Of a stretch of 64,000 nucleotides of DNA, positions 38,499-47,975 are shown piece after piece. Source of the stretch: Sphingobacteriales bacterium (GTDB taxonomy: Bacteria; Bacteroidota; Bacteroidia; UKL13-3). Both the position numbers and the translations under genes were made by a program. The notes beneath the pieces were generated by a model. The model searched no databases. It had not been told where the DNA came from and saw only the letters and a program-made list of their open reading frames with translations. The DNA lies in NCBI GenBank assembly GCA_021299635.1, contig JAJTFA010000004.1:62001-126000 (forward strand), in the 5' to 3' direction. Within the stretch, counting starts at the first letter, position 1. Each line of letters begins with the position of its first letter.

Positions 38499-39107
38499 AT
38501 GTCTGTTCTCAAAAAGTATTTACCACCAAGGGCTGTAGAATATTGCAGCGAACTTGTTATGCACTATAAACTTCACCTGCATATTGAAGTTGAAAGGCAG
38601 GATAGACTGGGTGATTATAGCCCTCATTTGGGCAAAGGCAACCGGATTAGTATTAATCATAACTTGAATCCATTTGACTTTTTAATTACCTTTATTCATG
38701 AGCTGGCGCACCATGTAGCCTATAAAAGATTCGGTGACAAACATCAACCTCATGGTATGGAATGGAAAGAAGCTTATAAAGATTGTATGCGTCCGTTTTT
38801 AATGCGTAACATATTCCCTTCCGATATTGCCGCTCCGCTTACCAAACATATGCAGTATCCGCGCTATACACATACCACCGATGTTAATTTGATGAAATCA
38901 CTGATGCAGTATGATCTTGAAAAAAAAATACTGCTGGAACAATTACCCAGAGGAGCAACCTTTAAACTGAGGAAAAACAGTAAAATAATATTAAGGAAAG
39001 GCGAACAGGTGAAGGATTATTTTCTTTGTTCTGATCTTACAAAAGGAACAACGTATAAAGTTTTTTCGGTAGCCAAAATATTTCCGGAGCCTACGTCTAA
39101 AACGTAA
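38499..39107 (+). CDS. SprT-like zinc metalloprotease domain protein
   Basis: A 202-residue protein with the zincin motif HELAHH near residue 68 and a third ligand candidate in HQPHGMEWKEAY. A basic C-terminal half follows. SprT/Spartan-type proteases cut proteins trapped on DNA; the bacterial members are poorly studied. The ATG at 38499 starts directly at LKKYLPP, where related proteins begin as I recall them. A GTG at 38433 would add 22 residues and is the main alternative. The stop overlaps that of the convergent M28 peptidase by 11 bases. Confidence 0.82.
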   Translation: MSVLKKYLPPRAVEYCSELVMHYKLHLHIEVERQDRLGDYSPHLGKGNRISINHNLNPFDFLITFIHELAHHVAYKRFGDKHQPHGMEWKEAYKDCMRPFLMRNIFPSDIAAPLTKHMQYPRYTHTTDVNLMKSLMQYDLEKKILLEQLPRGATFKLRKNSKIILRKGEQVKDYFLCSDLTKGTTYKVFSVAKIFPEPTSKT

Positions 39108-40368
39108 TATTTACCTGCTCTTCTTTACCCTCTCGCATAAAAAAGAGTATTGCTGTTTCTCCCTTAGAAAATTTGCCAAGTGCTTTCATATATGTTTGCA
39201 TATCCTTCAGTTCAATATCACCTAGTTTAATCAGCACGTCACCTCTTTTTATTCCGGCATTGGAAGCCGGCTTACCTTGAGTAACTCCATCCACCTTAAC
39301 ACCTCTACCTTCAAAAAGATAATCTGGCATGATACCCAACGTTACCTTAAAGGATACCCTTGCCGTGCTGTCTTCCTTCGTTGGAGTAAAAACCAACTTA
39401 GGCTCCTTATCCAATTTACCAATAAGGTTGTAAATATGCTTTATTACAGATAGCTCACCTTTATAATTAATTTTGCCCTCATCGTCAGAAGGTTTATGAT
39501 AATCATAATGTGTTCCGGTAAAGTAATGTAGAGCAGGCACATTGATATAATAGAACGATGTATGGTCTGATGAGCCTGTACCGGATTCGGTATACTTAAT
39601 TTTGAGTGAATCTACTTGAATGGATTCCATTACCTTACTCCAAACAGGAGATGTGCCTGTGCCGCTGATGGCAAAACTTTGTTTAGCTGTATCCAATCTA
39701 CCAAGCATATCCATATTAATCATATAATTAAATGCTGTTTTACTGATTGTTGGATTTTTGGTAAAATAATTAGAACCGAGTAAGCCTTCCTCTTCTCCGC
39801 TGAAAGCTATGAATAAATAATTATTGCCTTTGAAATTCGATTGTTTCAATAAATAGCAGAGCTCAATAAGTGCTGCAGTTCCGCTAGCATTATCATCTGC
39901 ACCATTGTGTATCATTGGTTTTTCTTTAGCGTTTTCGGCTTTGTAGGTAGATCCACCGTATTCATTATATCCCAGGTGATCATAATGGGCACCGATTATA
40001 ACCGTTTTATCTGCGTCATTATCAATATAGGCCACTGCGTTATGACCATGAATTAGTAATCCTGTGGTATCCGATGAAGAACCGTGAGGATTTTTAAAAT
40101 TTCTTCTGATACTAAATGGCTGCAAATAACCAGTTGTACCTTTTGGCGCAGCACCATATTTTTTATATTGTTTGATGATATAGCTATATGCTTTCTTTTC
40201 TCCTTTACTTCCAACCAGTCTTCCCTGAAGCTTATCACTTGCCAGGTAGCTTATATGGTTCTTAAGCCTCCCGATAATTATTTCATCATCAACCGGTATT
40301 TGCTGTGCACGCAAGGGTCCAGACCATAAAATAAATAGGGCATAAAAATTAATTAAAAAGGATCTCAT
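39097..40368 (-). CDS. Secreted M28-family aminopeptidase with C-terminal PDZ domain
   Basis: A 423-residue exported zinc peptidase. A signal peptide covers about residues 1-22 (ending near RAQQ). The M28 domain has the ligands GAHYDHLG, NGADDNASG and FSGEEEGLLGS, with a later SSDHTSF and HYDYHKPSDD. The last 85 residues form a PDZ-like domain (GVTQGKPASNAGIKRGDVLI) that may steer substrate choice. No sorting domain is seen, so it is probably periplasmic. The ATG at 40366-40368 overlaps the end of the upstream permease gene by 20 bases, so the two are translationally linked. Confidence 0.88.
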   Translation of the reverse strand: MRSFLINFYALFILWSGPLRAQQIPVDDEIIIGRLKNHISYLASDKLQGRLVGSKGEKKAYSYIIKQYKKYGAAPKGTTGYLQPFSIRRNFKNPHGSSSDTTGLLIHGHNAVAYIDNDADKTVIIGAHYDHLGYNEYGGSTYKAENAKEKPMIHNGADDNASGTAALIELCYLLKQSNFKGNNYLFIAFSGEEEGLLGSNYFTKNPTISKTAFNYMINMDMLGRLDTAKQSFAISGTGTSPVWSKVMESIQVDSLKIKYTESGTGSSDHTSFYYINVPALHYFTGTHYDYHKPSDDEGKINYKGELSVIKHIYNLIGKLDKEPKLVFTPTKEDSTARVSFKVTLGIMPDYLFEGRGVKVDGVTQGKPASNAGIKRGDVLIKLGDIELKDMQTYMKALGKFSKGETAILFFMREGKEEQVNITF

Positions 40369-41176
40369 ACAATGTTTTAAAGAAAATAAGTGAAACGAAT
40401 GAAGCAAAAATATAGCGAAGTGCAGTTGGATTGGTTTTGTGAGACATGCGCACACCAGCCGGTGTTGCAATGAAGGTGGCAAGAATTAATGGTACCACAA
40501 CAGGCAAAATAATATACCCAATCTGCCATTGATGAACCCGAATTGCATCTGAATCGGAAAGGCTATATAAACCCACACAAAACGCAAAGAGCGGAATAAC
40601 ACCATTTGAGATGGAACTTGCTTTTTTGAATGATTGCTTTAAAATATCCGTGAATACGGGTGTCATGATTACACCTCCACCCAAACCAGATAGTGCAGTA
40701 ATAAATCCTGCGAAGATACCTGTAATTCTGTAAGGCCATAATACAGAAACAGGATTATCTATTGTACCATTGCTATTGGTTTTCTTTAGAAAAAGTCTTG
40801 AGGCAATAATCAACAGCATGCATGCAAATACCATCCTGAACACATCTTTTGAATACCATGAACCATTGCGGATAAACCAAGTTAACAAGAGCGCACTTAT
40901 CATACCGGGGATAGCTGTATTTACAATTTCCTTCGGATAAAAATTGCCGCTTTTGTATTGATGAAAGCTTGCCACACTTCCTGAAAATATAATCGTGAAT
41001 AATGAATTAGCCAGTATTCCTTTTACCAATGCATCATCATGCAAACCGGTTTTGTATAAGAAATAATCTAGGATTGGAATATATATTATGCCCCCACCCA
41101 CACCTAATAACCCGGAAATAAATCCACCAATAGAACCCAAAGCGAGTATTATTAGGATGTCTGTTATCGTTAGCAT
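40349..41176 (-). CDS. TauE/SafE-family membrane permease
   Basis: A 275-residue membrane protein with about eight hydrophobic helices and two related halves. Each half opens with the family's Gly-rich helix (GGFISGLLGVGGGIIYIP and AGFITALSGLGGGVIMTP). Members export or import sulfite, sulfoacetate or other organosulfonates; the substrate here is unknown. Start at ATG 41174-41176; a TTG four codons upstream is less likely. It sits 67 bases after the S41 protease and overlaps the M28 peptidase gene downstream. Confidence 0.88.
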   Translation of the reverse strand: MLTITDILIILALGSIGGFISGLLGVGGGIIYIPILDYFLYKTGLHDDALVKGILANSLFTIIFSGSVASFHQYKSGNFYPKEIVNTAIPGMISALLLTWFIRNGSWYSKDVFRMVFACMLLIIASRLFLKKTNSNGTIDNPVSVLWPYRITGIFAGFITALSGLGGGVIMTPVFTDILKQSFKKASSISNGVIPLFAFCVGLYSLSDSDAIRVHQWQIGYIILPVVVPLILATFIATPAGVRMSHKTNPTALRYIFASFVSLIFFKTLYEILFN

Positions 41177-41243
41177 ACCGTGAATCAAGTATTATTGTAT
41201 CTGATTAAAAACACCTAGCTATATAAAAACTTAATGGAATATA

Positions 41244-42917
41244 TTACTTTTTTAGAGTTGCATTAAGCAATGAATGGTATTTGCTACCATCATTCAGCAA
41301 CTTTAATGCCTGTTGAACATCCTCATCATGTGCAAACGAAGCTTCATATCTTGCTTTTTGAAAATAGTATCTGCGAGCAATCTCTTCTTCAAGCAAATCA
41401 ATAATCTCTGATTTATTTTTTTCTATATCAGATTCTTTATCATGCTTAAGTTTTTCCTTAAGTTGCTCATAGGTTATAGCAATGGCATCAAAATATTTTT
41501 CCTCTCTTGCTTTTTTCTGCAAGTTCTCCAAAGCCCTCTCTGATTCTGTGCTGTAGCCATAATCCTTATCAGAAACAAATTTCTTAAAGTCATTAAAATC
41601 TGCTTCTGTAAGTTTAAATGCCTTTGCTGATTCGATTCTTTCATTCTTGCTGCGATATATTGTAGCATAGTCAAAAATGAGTTGCCTGTTTAGCAGACTC
41701 TCAGCAATTTTTGAAAGCGCAATCTGATTAACAATTACATCGGGATCTACCCCGCCACCATCATACACCTTGCGTCCATTGCGTGTTTTAAATTCTTTTT
41801 TAAGCGAATCGGGAACAGCTCCTACGCTACCATCTTCATTGCGATGCGAGTAATCCAATGCTTGAATGCAACGACCTGAAGGTGTATAATATTTAGCTGT
41901 GGTTACTTTTAACTGTGTATTGTATGAAAGCGGGCGCGTGCTTTGAACCAATCCTTTTCCAAAGGTTTTTTGTCCTATAACAATACCTCTGTCTAAATCC
42001 TGAATACTGCCAGAAACAATTTCTGATGCGGATGCTGAACCACGATTTGTTAAAACCACCAGCGGAATTTCCGTATCAACAGCAGGATTAAGTGTGCGAT
42101 AAATTTTATCCCACTCCTTTACCTTACCTTTAGTACTTACTACTTCCTGACCTTGCGGAACAAAAACATTTACAATGTTTACCGCTTCATGCAATAACCC
42201 ACCCGGGTTGCCGCGCACATCCAGAATTATACTTTTTAAGCCCTGATTTTTCTTCAGCTCTGTTAATGCATCTTTCACTTCTTTGCCTGCATCATTCGTA
42301 AAAGACTGAAGCTTAATATACCCGGTTTCATGATTTATCATACCATAATAGGGAACATTTTTAACATGAATCTCTTCTCTGGTAAGCACCTTATCCAACT
42401 CGCCCGCACCCTCTCTTTTAATTTTTAGTTTAACTTTTGTTCCTGGTTGGCCCTTGAGAAGTTTTGAAATATCTGAAGTGGTTTTGTTGCGTGTAGATTT
42501 TCCCTCTATCTCAATTATCATATCACCTGCTCGCAAATCTTCCTTCTGAGCAGGAAAACCTTCATAGGGATCGGTTATCACAACATAATCTCCTTTCTGC
42601 CCCACCTGTGCGCCTATGCCTCCATATTGACCAGTCATTTGAAAACGAAAGTCTTCTATCTCCGATTCAGAAATGTAGTTTGTATAAGGATCCAGTGAGT
42701 TGAGCATCTCATCTATAGCCTTGCGCATCAGTTTCCCAACATCTACATCATCTACGTAATAGGTATTGATTTCTCTAAACAGCGTTGCAAAAATGTCAAG
42801 GTTCTTTGATATCTCGAAGTAATTATTCCCATTGTTGGAAAATGAAAATAATGTTAGCGCAGTAAATGCAATAAGCAAATAGTACCAGCGAACTTTTTGT
42901 TTTAAATGATTGAACAT
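41244..42917 (-). CDS. C-terminal processing protease, S41 family (CtpA-like)
   Basis: A 557-residue periplasmic serine protease anchored by an N-terminal hydrophobic segment (about 10-28). A PDZ domain (about 85-165; GIGAQVGQKGDYVVI and GDMIIEIEG) precedes the S41 core. The nucleophile is in NRGSASASEIVSG and the general-base Lys in GQKTFGKG, the Ser-Lys dyad of tail-specific proteases. A charged helical C-terminal domain of about 170 residues follows, as in Prc/CtpA relatives. It trims or degrades periplasmic proteins by their C-termini and often controls cell-wall hydrolases. Confidence 0.92.
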   Translation of the reverse strand: MFNHLKQKVRWYYLLIAFTALTLFSFSNNGNNYFEISKNLDIFATLFREINTYYVDDVDVGKLMRKAIDEMLNSLDPYTNYISESEIEDFRFQMTGQYGGIGAQVGQKGDYVVITDPYEGFPAQKEDLRAGDMIIEIEGKSTRNKTTSDISKLLKGQPGTKVKLKIKREGAGELDKVLTREEIHVKNVPYYGMINHETGYIKLQSFTNDAGKEVKDALTELKKNQGLKSIILDVRGNPGGLLHEAVNIVNVFVPQGQEVVSTKGKVKEWDKIYRTLNPAVDTEIPLVVLTNRGSASASEIVSGSIQDLDRGIVIGQKTFGKGLVQSTRPLSYNTQLKVTTAKYYTPSGRCIQALDYSHRNEDGSVGAVPDSLKKEFKTRNGRKVYDGGGVDPDVIVNQIALSKIAESLLNRQLIFDYATIYRSKNERIESAKAFKLTEADFNDFKKFVSDKDYGYSTESERALENLQKKAREEKYFDAIAITYEQLKEKLKHDKESDIEKNKSEIIDLLEEEIARRYYFQKARYEASFAHDEDVQQALKLLNDGSKYHSLLNATLKK

Positions 42918-43001
42918 AGCTGTAACACTAAAATAAAATCGAAAATAATGATTGTTTTGATAACCTTGCTAGCCATTATACAAACGGTTTAATAGCAATA
43001 A

Positions 43002-43229
43002 TTATTTAAGCGGGTCGTACCCACTGCCACCACCAGGATGACATCTTGATAAACGCTTGGCAGCCAACCATATTCCTTTTAAAACACCATATTTTTGGAT
43101 AGCTTGCTCTGCATAGGTTGAGCAGGTAGGCGTATAGCGACAGGCTACAGGCAGATATGGTGAGAGAAATGCCTTATAAGACTTGATCAGAAGCAGAAAC
43201 GGAAGTTGTATTAGTTTTTGCCAGCTCAT
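43002..43229 (-). CDS. yidD: Membrane protein insertion efficiency factor YidD
   Basis: A 75-residue protein with the invariant family core [15 protein letters not shown] and the C-terminal [11 protein letters not shown]. An amphipathic N-terminal helix probably binds the inner membrane. YidD helps YidC insert membrane proteins. Its start overlaps the end of rnpA by 56 bases, an arrangement common for this pair. Confidence 0.94.
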   Translation of the reverse strand: MSWQKLIQLPFLLLIKSYKAFLSPYLPVACRYTPTCSTYAEQAIQKYGVLKGIWLAAKRLSRCHPGGGSGYDPLK

Positions 43230-43614
43230 TTGAGAGTTGAATAATTGATTGTTTAAAAACCGGAAGGTGTCGCTGATAATCCAATTCAGTTTTACCCTGA
43301 TAGGCTAGCATCAATGCAAACCGTTGCTGTTTATCCTCGAGCGCTTGGTATAAGATATGCTTGTGCATCCTGTAGAACTCTCGCAGTTGGCGCTTTATCC
43401 GGTTTCGCTGTGTTGATTTAGGAAAACTTTTGCGAGAAACTGTAATGAGTACCTGAATAGGGAAAGGCCCTTCAATGGGTGCGCTCACATATATAAAACG
43501 AAAAGGAAACCGAACTAAAGAACGGTTTCCTTTCTCAAATAATTTATCAATAATGCTTTTGCGGCACAACCGCTCATACTTGCTAAATGTGTAAGGCGGA
43601 TGCATAAACATCAT
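43174..43614 (-). CDS. rnpA: Ribonuclease P protein component
   Basis: A 146-residue basic protein that binds the RNase P RNA and helps cut the 5' leader from pre-tRNAs. The RNR signature is present as [16 protein letters not shown] (about 68-83), and the N-terminal [19 protein letters not shown] segment matches the family start. It is slightly longer than the usual 110-125 residues because of a polar tail ([11 protein letters not shown]) that overlaps yidD. It follows rpmH by 25 bases. Confidence 0.93.
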   Translation of the reverse strand: MMFMHPPYTFSKYERLCRKSIIDKLFEKGNRSLVRFPFRFIYVSAPIEGPFPIQVLITVSRKSFPKSTQRNRIKRQLREFYRMHKHILYQALEDKQQRFALMLAYQGKTELDYQRHLPVFKQSIIQLSNELAKTNTTSVSASDQVL

Positions 43615-43639
43615 GCATTACCGGCTAATGCCGGGTTAT

Positions 43640-43801
43640 TTACTTCTTGTGACGTTTTTCGTCAGAAACAGTAAGTTTCTTTCTTCCACTTGCCCTGCGG
43701 GCAGCAATTACCTTGCGACCAGCTTCAGTGGCCATTCTTTCACGAAAACCGTGTTTATTTCTTCTCTTTCTGATCGAAGGGTTGAATGTTCTCTTTGTCA
43801 T
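43640..43801 (-). CDS. rpmH: 50S ribosomal protein L34
   Basis: A 53-residue strongly basic protein: [20 protein letters not shown] at the start, then [20 protein letters not shown], the whole L34 pattern. ATG is at 43799-43801 and TAA at 43640-43642. It heads the conserved rpmH-rnpA-yidD block, with a consensus promoter 23 bases upstream. No dnaA or parAB is adjacent, so its presence does not mark the replication origin here. Length (53 against the usual 44-52) is slightly long at the C-terminus. Confidence 0.96.
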   Translation of the reverse strand: MTKRTFNPSIRKRRNKHGFRERMATEAGRKVIAARRASGRKKLTVSDEKRHKK

Positions 43802-43823
43802 AACAATTCAAATTAAAGGACGG

Positions 43824-43852
43824 CAAATGTAGCGTCTTTATACGAAATACAA
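43824..43852 (-). promoter_or_regulatory. Promoter of the rpmH operon
   Basis: On the minus strand TTG (43850-43852), 18 bases, then TACATTTG (43824-43831) fits the Bacteroidota consensus exactly. Confidence 0.65.
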
Positions 43853-43877
43853 AAATTCTTTTTGGGTTTATTGCAAT

Positions 43878-43908
43878 AAAAAAGAGTGCCATGAAGGCAC
43901 TCTTTTAA
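43878..43908 (-). terminator. Rho-independent terminator after the small lipoprotein
   Basis: AAAAGAGTGCC-N5-GGCACTCTTTT is an 11-base perfect stem followed by T residues on the minus strand. It separates the small lipoprotein gene from rpmH. Confidence 0.88.
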
Positions 43909-43928
43909 GCTTGTTGATTAAGAATCAA

Positions 43929-44156
43929 TTAGTGAGCAGCTTCAGCGGGAGCAGCAGCTGTTGTATCAGCAGCTGTTGTGTCAGCAGGCATCATAGAAGC
44001 TTCCATAGCAGCTAAAGAATCAGCCATACGGGTAGCAGCTTCGATTGAATCTTGAATGCGTTTTTCTTCAGCTTTCTTTTTTTCTTCAGCAGAAGGACCG
44101 CAAGCAACTACTGCTAACATAGCAGCAGCAGCAACGATTGATAATACTTTTTTCAT
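43929..44156 (-). CDS. Small Ala/Thr-rich lipoprotein
   Basis: A 75-residue lipoprotein from ATG 44154-44156. The leader MKKVLSIVAAAAMLAVVAC ends in a lipobox with Cys 19. The mature part has a charged helix (EEKKKAEEKRIQDSIEAATR) and a tail of tandem ADTTA repeats ending PAEAAH. The layout recalls the small abundant Lpp-like lipoproteins of other bacteria, but no homology is claimed. It has its own promoter and terminator, so it is monocistronic. Confidence 0.8.
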   Translation of the reverse strand: MKKVLSIVAAAAMLAVVACGPSAEEKKKAEEKRIQDSIEAATRMADSLAAMEASMMPADTTAADTTAAAPAEAAH

Positions 44157-44189
44157 TGTTTTTAAGTTTTTTAATTGATAAAACGATTG

Positions 44190-44219
44190 CAAATCTAAGA
44201 GGAAACGAAACCAAAACAA
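44190..44219 (-). promoter_or_regulatory. Promoter of the small lipoprotein gene
   Basis: On the minus strand TTG (44217-44219), 19 bases, then TAGATTTG (44190-44197) fits the consensus. It begins only 5 bases past the der stop. Confidence 0.62.
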
Positions 44220-44223
44220 ATTT

Positions 44224-45573
44224 TTATTTCTTCCGCATGTAGATAACTATTGGAACACCTTGATAATCAAATGATTCTCGTAATTTGTTTTCCAGGTATC
44301 TTTTATAACTTTCGTTTACATACTGGGGTAAGTTACAAAAGAATGCAAACTTAGGGCTGCGGCCAGGCAACTGTGTGATAAACTTAATTTTAACATACTT
44401 GCCTTTAATTGCCGGTGGCGGATAAGCATCGATAAAAGGTAACATAACCTCATTTAGTTTGTGAGTTGGAATGCGTTTTGAGCGATTTTCGTGCACATGA
44501 AGTGCAACTTCTATGGCTTTGTGAATGCGCTGTTTGGTTAGTGCCGAGGTGAAAACAATAGGCACATCATCAAAAGGTTCCAGTTTTTTTCTGATAATCT
44601 TTTCAAATTCAAGCGAAGTTTTGTGGTCCTTTTCTACCAAATCCCACTTATTTACCAATATAACCAGCCCTTTACCATTTCGGATGGCCAGCTGCACCAG
44701 GTTCATATCCTGTGAGTCAATACCAACCGTGGCATCAATTACCAGGATAACCACATCACTGTCTTCCAGGGCGCGTATGCTTCGCATCACAGAATAAAAC
44801 TCAATATCTTCCTTTACTTTGGCTTTTCGTCTGATACCTGCAGTATCTACCAACCAGAATTGCTTGCCATAAGCATTATACAAAGTATTAATGGTGTCTC
44901 TTGTAGTACCGGCAATATCTGTAACAATATTTCTTTCCTCACCTAACAGGGCATTAACCAAACTGGATTTTCCTACATTTGGTCTGCCTACAATCGCTAG
45001 CATTGGCAATGGCACATCTTTATCAGTTTCGATAGCGTTTTCATCCTCCTCATCTGCATTATCGGGTTCAATTTCAGCCGGAGGCAATTTACTGCAAATG
45101 GCATCCAGTAATTCACCGGTACCACTTCCTGATTGTGAGGAAACACAATACAATTCATCAAAACCCAAACCATAGAATTCTGCTGCCTCATATTGCCTTT
45201 CGCCATGATCTACCTTATTAACTACCATCAGCACAGGTTTCTTAGACCTACGCAGCACATTGGCAAATGCCTTATCCAAATCAGTGATTCCAGATTCAAC
45301 ATCCACCATAAACAATAAAATATCTGCTTCTTCAATGGCAATATTTACCTGACTGCGAATTGCAGATTCAAATACATCATCCGAACCGGTTACATAGCCG
45401 CCTGTATCAATAACCGTAAAACGGTGTGCAGTCCACTCTACCTGTCCGTAATGCCTGTCTCTTGTAACTCCTGAAAAATCATCTACAATGGCTTTTCTAT
45501 GCCCTACAAGCCTGTTAAACAGGGTTGATTTACCTACATTAGGCCTTCCTACTATTGCTACTATTTGTCCCAT
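44224..45573 (-). CDS. der: Ribosome-assembly GTPase Der (EngA)
   Basis: A 449-residue protein with two GTPase domains in tandem, the mark of Der. The first P-loop is GRPNVGKS at 8-15 and the second GRPNVGKS at about 190-197, each with its DxxG (DTGG, DTAG) and NKxD (NKVD, NKWD) motifs. A KH-like C-terminal domain follows. Der acts in 50S subunit assembly. An acidic linker of about 20 residues (rich in Glu/Asp, near 165-180) joins the two domains. It starts 3 bases after the era stop. Confidence 0.96.
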   Translation of the reverse strand: MGQIVAIVGRPNVGKSTLFNRLVGHRKAIVDDFSGVTRDRHYGQVEWTAHRFTVIDTGGYVTGSDDVFESAIRSQVNIAIEEADILLFMVDVESGITDLDKAFANVLRRSKKPVLMVVNKVDHGERQYEAAEFYGLGFDELYCVSSQSGSGTGELLDAICSKLPPAEIEPDNADEEDENAIETDKDVPLPMLAIVGRPNVGKSSLVNALLGEERNIVTDIAGTTRDTINTLYNAYGKQFWLVDTAGIRRKAKVKEDIEFYSVMRSIRALEDSDVVILVIDATVGIDSQDMNLVQLAIRNGKGLVILVNKWDLVEKDHKTSLEFEKIIRKKLEPFDDVPIVFTSALTKQRIHKAIEVALHVHENRSKRIPTHKLNEVMLPFIDAYPPPAIKGKYVKIKFITQLPGRSPKFAFFCNLPQYVNESYKRYLENKLRESFDYQGVPIVIYMRKK

Positions 45574-45576
45574 TGT

Positions 45577-46464
45577 TTATTCTTCCTTGTATCCAAATTC
45601 TTTTAGCAAACGATCATTGTCTCTCCAATCTTCCTTAACCTTAACAAACGTTTGCAAAAATATCTGCTTATTAAAAAATTTCTCTAAATCTCTGCGTGCT
45701 GCAATGCCCACATTTTTCAAGGCACTTCCACCCTTCCCTATCATAATCTGCTTTTGGGAATCGCGCATCACATAAATAACTGCACTAATACGAATGATTT
45801 TTTCCTCTTCTTTAAAACTTTCTATCTCAACCTGCGTGGCGTAAGGAATTTCCTCCTTATACCTCATCATAATTTTTTCACGAATTATTTCAGCTGCAAC
45901 AAAACGTTCGCTCTTATCGGTTAGCTGGTCTTCCGGGTAATATGACGGGCCTTCCGGCACCAAAGGCAAAATTGCCTTTATCAACTCATCAATATTAAAT
46001 TTATTCAGTGCAGACACAGGCACTATTCCGGCAGCATGCGGCAATATGCCTCTCCACTCTTCAACTTTTTGCAAAACTTCTACATTGCTGCCCAGTAAAT
46101 CAATTTTATTAAGCAACACCAGCAAAGGTGTTTTAATAAGAAGTAATTTTTGCAACAACTCCTCATCTATTCGTTCCTGCACATCTGCGATAAAAAGCAC
46201 AACATCAGCATCCTGCAAACTTTGGTTTACAAAATCCATCATGCTTCCATGCAGTCTATACTTGGGCTTAATTATTCCGGGAGTATCGCTAAAAACCAAC
46301 TGATAATCGGATTTGCTAAGAATACCCATAATACGGTGACGTGTGGTTTGTACCTTAGGAGTAATAATGGATATCTTTTCGCCCAGCAGTGCATTCAGCA
46401 AGGTGCTTTTACCCGCATTGGGTTTACCAATAATACTTATAAATCCGGCTTTGTGTGCGCTCAT
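45577..46464 (-). CDS. era: GTPase Era
   Basis: A 295-residue protein with a GTPase domain (P-loop GKPNAGKS 13-20, switch DTPG near 60, NKID near 118) and a C-terminal KH domain with the GKGGSALKNVGIAAR loop near 245. Era binds the 3' end of 16S rRNA and guides 30S maturation. The 3-base spacing to der makes an era-der operon, pairing small- and large-subunit assembly factors. A -7 element stands 19 bases upstream. Confidence 0.96.
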   Translation of the reverse strand: MSAHKAGFISIIGKPNAGKSTLLNALLGEKISIITPKVQTTRHRIMGILSKSDYQLVFSDTPGIIKPKYRLHGSMMDFVNQSLQDADVVLFIADVQERIDEELLQKLLLIKTPLLVLLNKIDLLGSNVEVLQKVEEWRGILPHAAGIVPVSALNKFNIDELIKAILPLVPEGPSYYPEDQLTDKSERFVAAEIIREKIMMRYKEEIPYATQVEIESFKEEEKIIRISAVIYVMRDSQKQIMIGKGGSALKNVGIAARRDLEKFFNKQIFLQTFVKVKEDWRDNDRLLKEFGYKEE

Positions 46465-46483
46465 GCTGACGATAAAAGGCCGT

Positions 46484-46491
46484 CAAAGGTA
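46484..46491 (-). promoter_or_regulatory. -7 promoter element for era-der
   Basis: The minus strand reads TACCTTTG, matching TAnnTTTG. No TTG is seen at the expected -33 position. Confidence 0.48.
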
Positions 46492-46610
46492 GGTAATTTT
46501 TTGTAAGGCAGCAGGATAAAACCAACCAAAGAGTAGTAATAAGCGCTAAGACGTGTAACCTGCAATGTGCTAATCAGGCCAAAAATCAAAATAATTCAAA
46601 TGGAAGTTTA

Positions 46611-47138
46611 TTACTCAAGCACCTTTTTAATCCTGGCCAGCCCTTCATCAAAAGCTTTCTCGGTTGAGTTAATTTTAGATGGGAGCATATACCTGTACAC
46701 CGGGTTATTACCCACATCACCTGAATCTATCCAGTGTAAAATAGTTGCATTACCTCCATTGCTTTCCATTCTAAAAAGTCCGTTTGCATTTACATTTCCG
46801 GCATGCATGTATAAATCATATTTCACAAAATGGTCAGGATAAACAGAGTCAATTTCAAAACGGCCATAGCCTAGGAGGCTACCATTAAAATACTGACGCC
46901 CCCCAGTTGAATCGCTGCGTTTCCCATAAAAAAAGTGTAGCGTACTATCTGTTTCTTTATTCCAAAGACTCCATTGTTCCCAATTACGCAGGTTACTCAT
47001 AAACCCATAAACTGTTGCTGCAGGTTTGTTGATAGATATACTGCGCTCAACTTTATAGGTACGAGGGAAAAAGAATGAACCGCCCCACAAAATGGCAACA
47101 ATCAGAAAAAAGGACAAAAATACTTTAAAGAGCTTCAT
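46611..47138 (-). CDS. SRPBCC-domain protein with N-terminal membrane anchor
   Basis: A 175-residue protein with one N-terminal hydrophobic helix (about 5-24) and a START/Bet v 1-like SRPBCC domain. The typical opening is VERSISINKPAATVYGFMSN near residue 32, and WEQWSLWNKETD follows. Such domains bind hydrophobic ligands; the ligand is unknown. It follows cdsA by 15 bases on the same strand, so a role at the membrane is suggested but not shown. Confidence 0.78.
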   Translation of the reverse strand: MKLFKVFLSFFLIVAILWGGSFFFPRTYKVERSISINKPAATVYGFMSNLRNWEQWSLWNKETDSTLHFFYGKRSDSTGGRQYFNGSLLGYGRFEIDSVYPDHFVKYDLYMHAGNVNANGLFRMESNGGNATILHWIDSGDVGNNPVYRYMLPSKINSTEKAFDEGLARIKKVLE

Positions 47139-47153
47139 GGTATAAAGAAGAAA

Positions 47154-47975
47154 TTAATTGGTTAACTGTAAATAGAAAAAAACAGTTGGTATGGAAATAA
47201 ACAATGCGTCAAATCTGTCAAGCACCCCTCCGTGTCCCGGAAGCATATTACCACTGTCTTTGATGTGAAGATTACGTTTTAACAGTGACTCAAACAAATC
47301 ACCAAAGGTTCCGAACACCACAATGATACAAGCGATAATAAACCAGTCTATAGCATTTACGGTATCAAACAAATCAAATTGAGAGATAACGTATGCAACA
47401 AAGAGGGATAAGAGCAAACCACCAACGCTACCCTCCCAAGTTTTTTTAGGTGAAACCCTTTCAAACAATTTTGTTTTACCAAAACTACGACCTGCTAAAT
47501 ATGCCCCTGTATCGCTGGTCCAAATGAGTATAAAAACACCCATAGGTAATCCTGCGGAATAGCTGAATGAATTAAGATAACCCATTTTTGAAAGCATTAC
47601 TAATGGCAATGTTATGTAAACCAAACCCAGTACCTGAAATGCAAGCGTTGAAAACTCGTTATGTGTTTTTTCAAATAGTTTAATGATGAACATGGCCATG
47701 AAAACAGGAATAATGTGATAATACCATGCAAGCGAAAGATCTGCTGAAAAGATTAATGCAAACATCACATAAATAATACTACCTGCTATAATACCTAAAT
47801 ACTTCTCAATCCATCGCTTATCAGGGAGCACCAATTCATAAAATTCCATGAGGCATAAAAAATTTATAACAAACATGAGCAGGAAAAAAGGAATGGATCC
47901 CCAGAGAATGGCTCCTGCCACTACACCAACAAACAAAGTTCCGGTTAGGGTTCGTTGCTTGAAATTACTTATCAT
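47154..47975 (-). CDS. cdsA: Phosphatidate cytidylyltransferase
   Basis: A 273-residue membrane enzyme with about eight hydrophobic helices. The signature appears as SPKKTWEGSVGGLL near residue 175 and continues to GDLFESLLKRNLHIKDSGNMLPGHGG near 225-250, with the catalytic Asp residues. It makes CDP-diacylglycerol from phosphatidate and CTP, the precursor used by PssA at the far right of this window. Its start overlaps the DUF2007 gene by 11 bases. Confidence 0.94.
   Translation of the reverse strand: MISNFKQRTLTGTLFVGVVAGAILWGSIPFFLLMFVINFLCLMEFYELVLPDKRWIEKYLGIIAGSIIYVMFALIFSADLSLAWYYHIIPVFMAMFIIKLFEKTHNEFSTLAFQVLGLVYITLPLVMLSKMGYLNSFSYSAGLPMGVFILIWTSDTGAYLAGRSFGKTKLFERVSPKKTWEGSVGGLLLSLFVAYVISQFDLFDTVNAIDWFIIACIIVVFGTFGDLFESLLKRNLHIKDSGNMLPGHGGVLDRFDALFISIPTVFFYLQLTN

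Noticed and set aside
43640-43801. rpmH-rnpA as a marker of the origin
   Set aside because: dnaA is not adjacent and gene directions do not diverge here.
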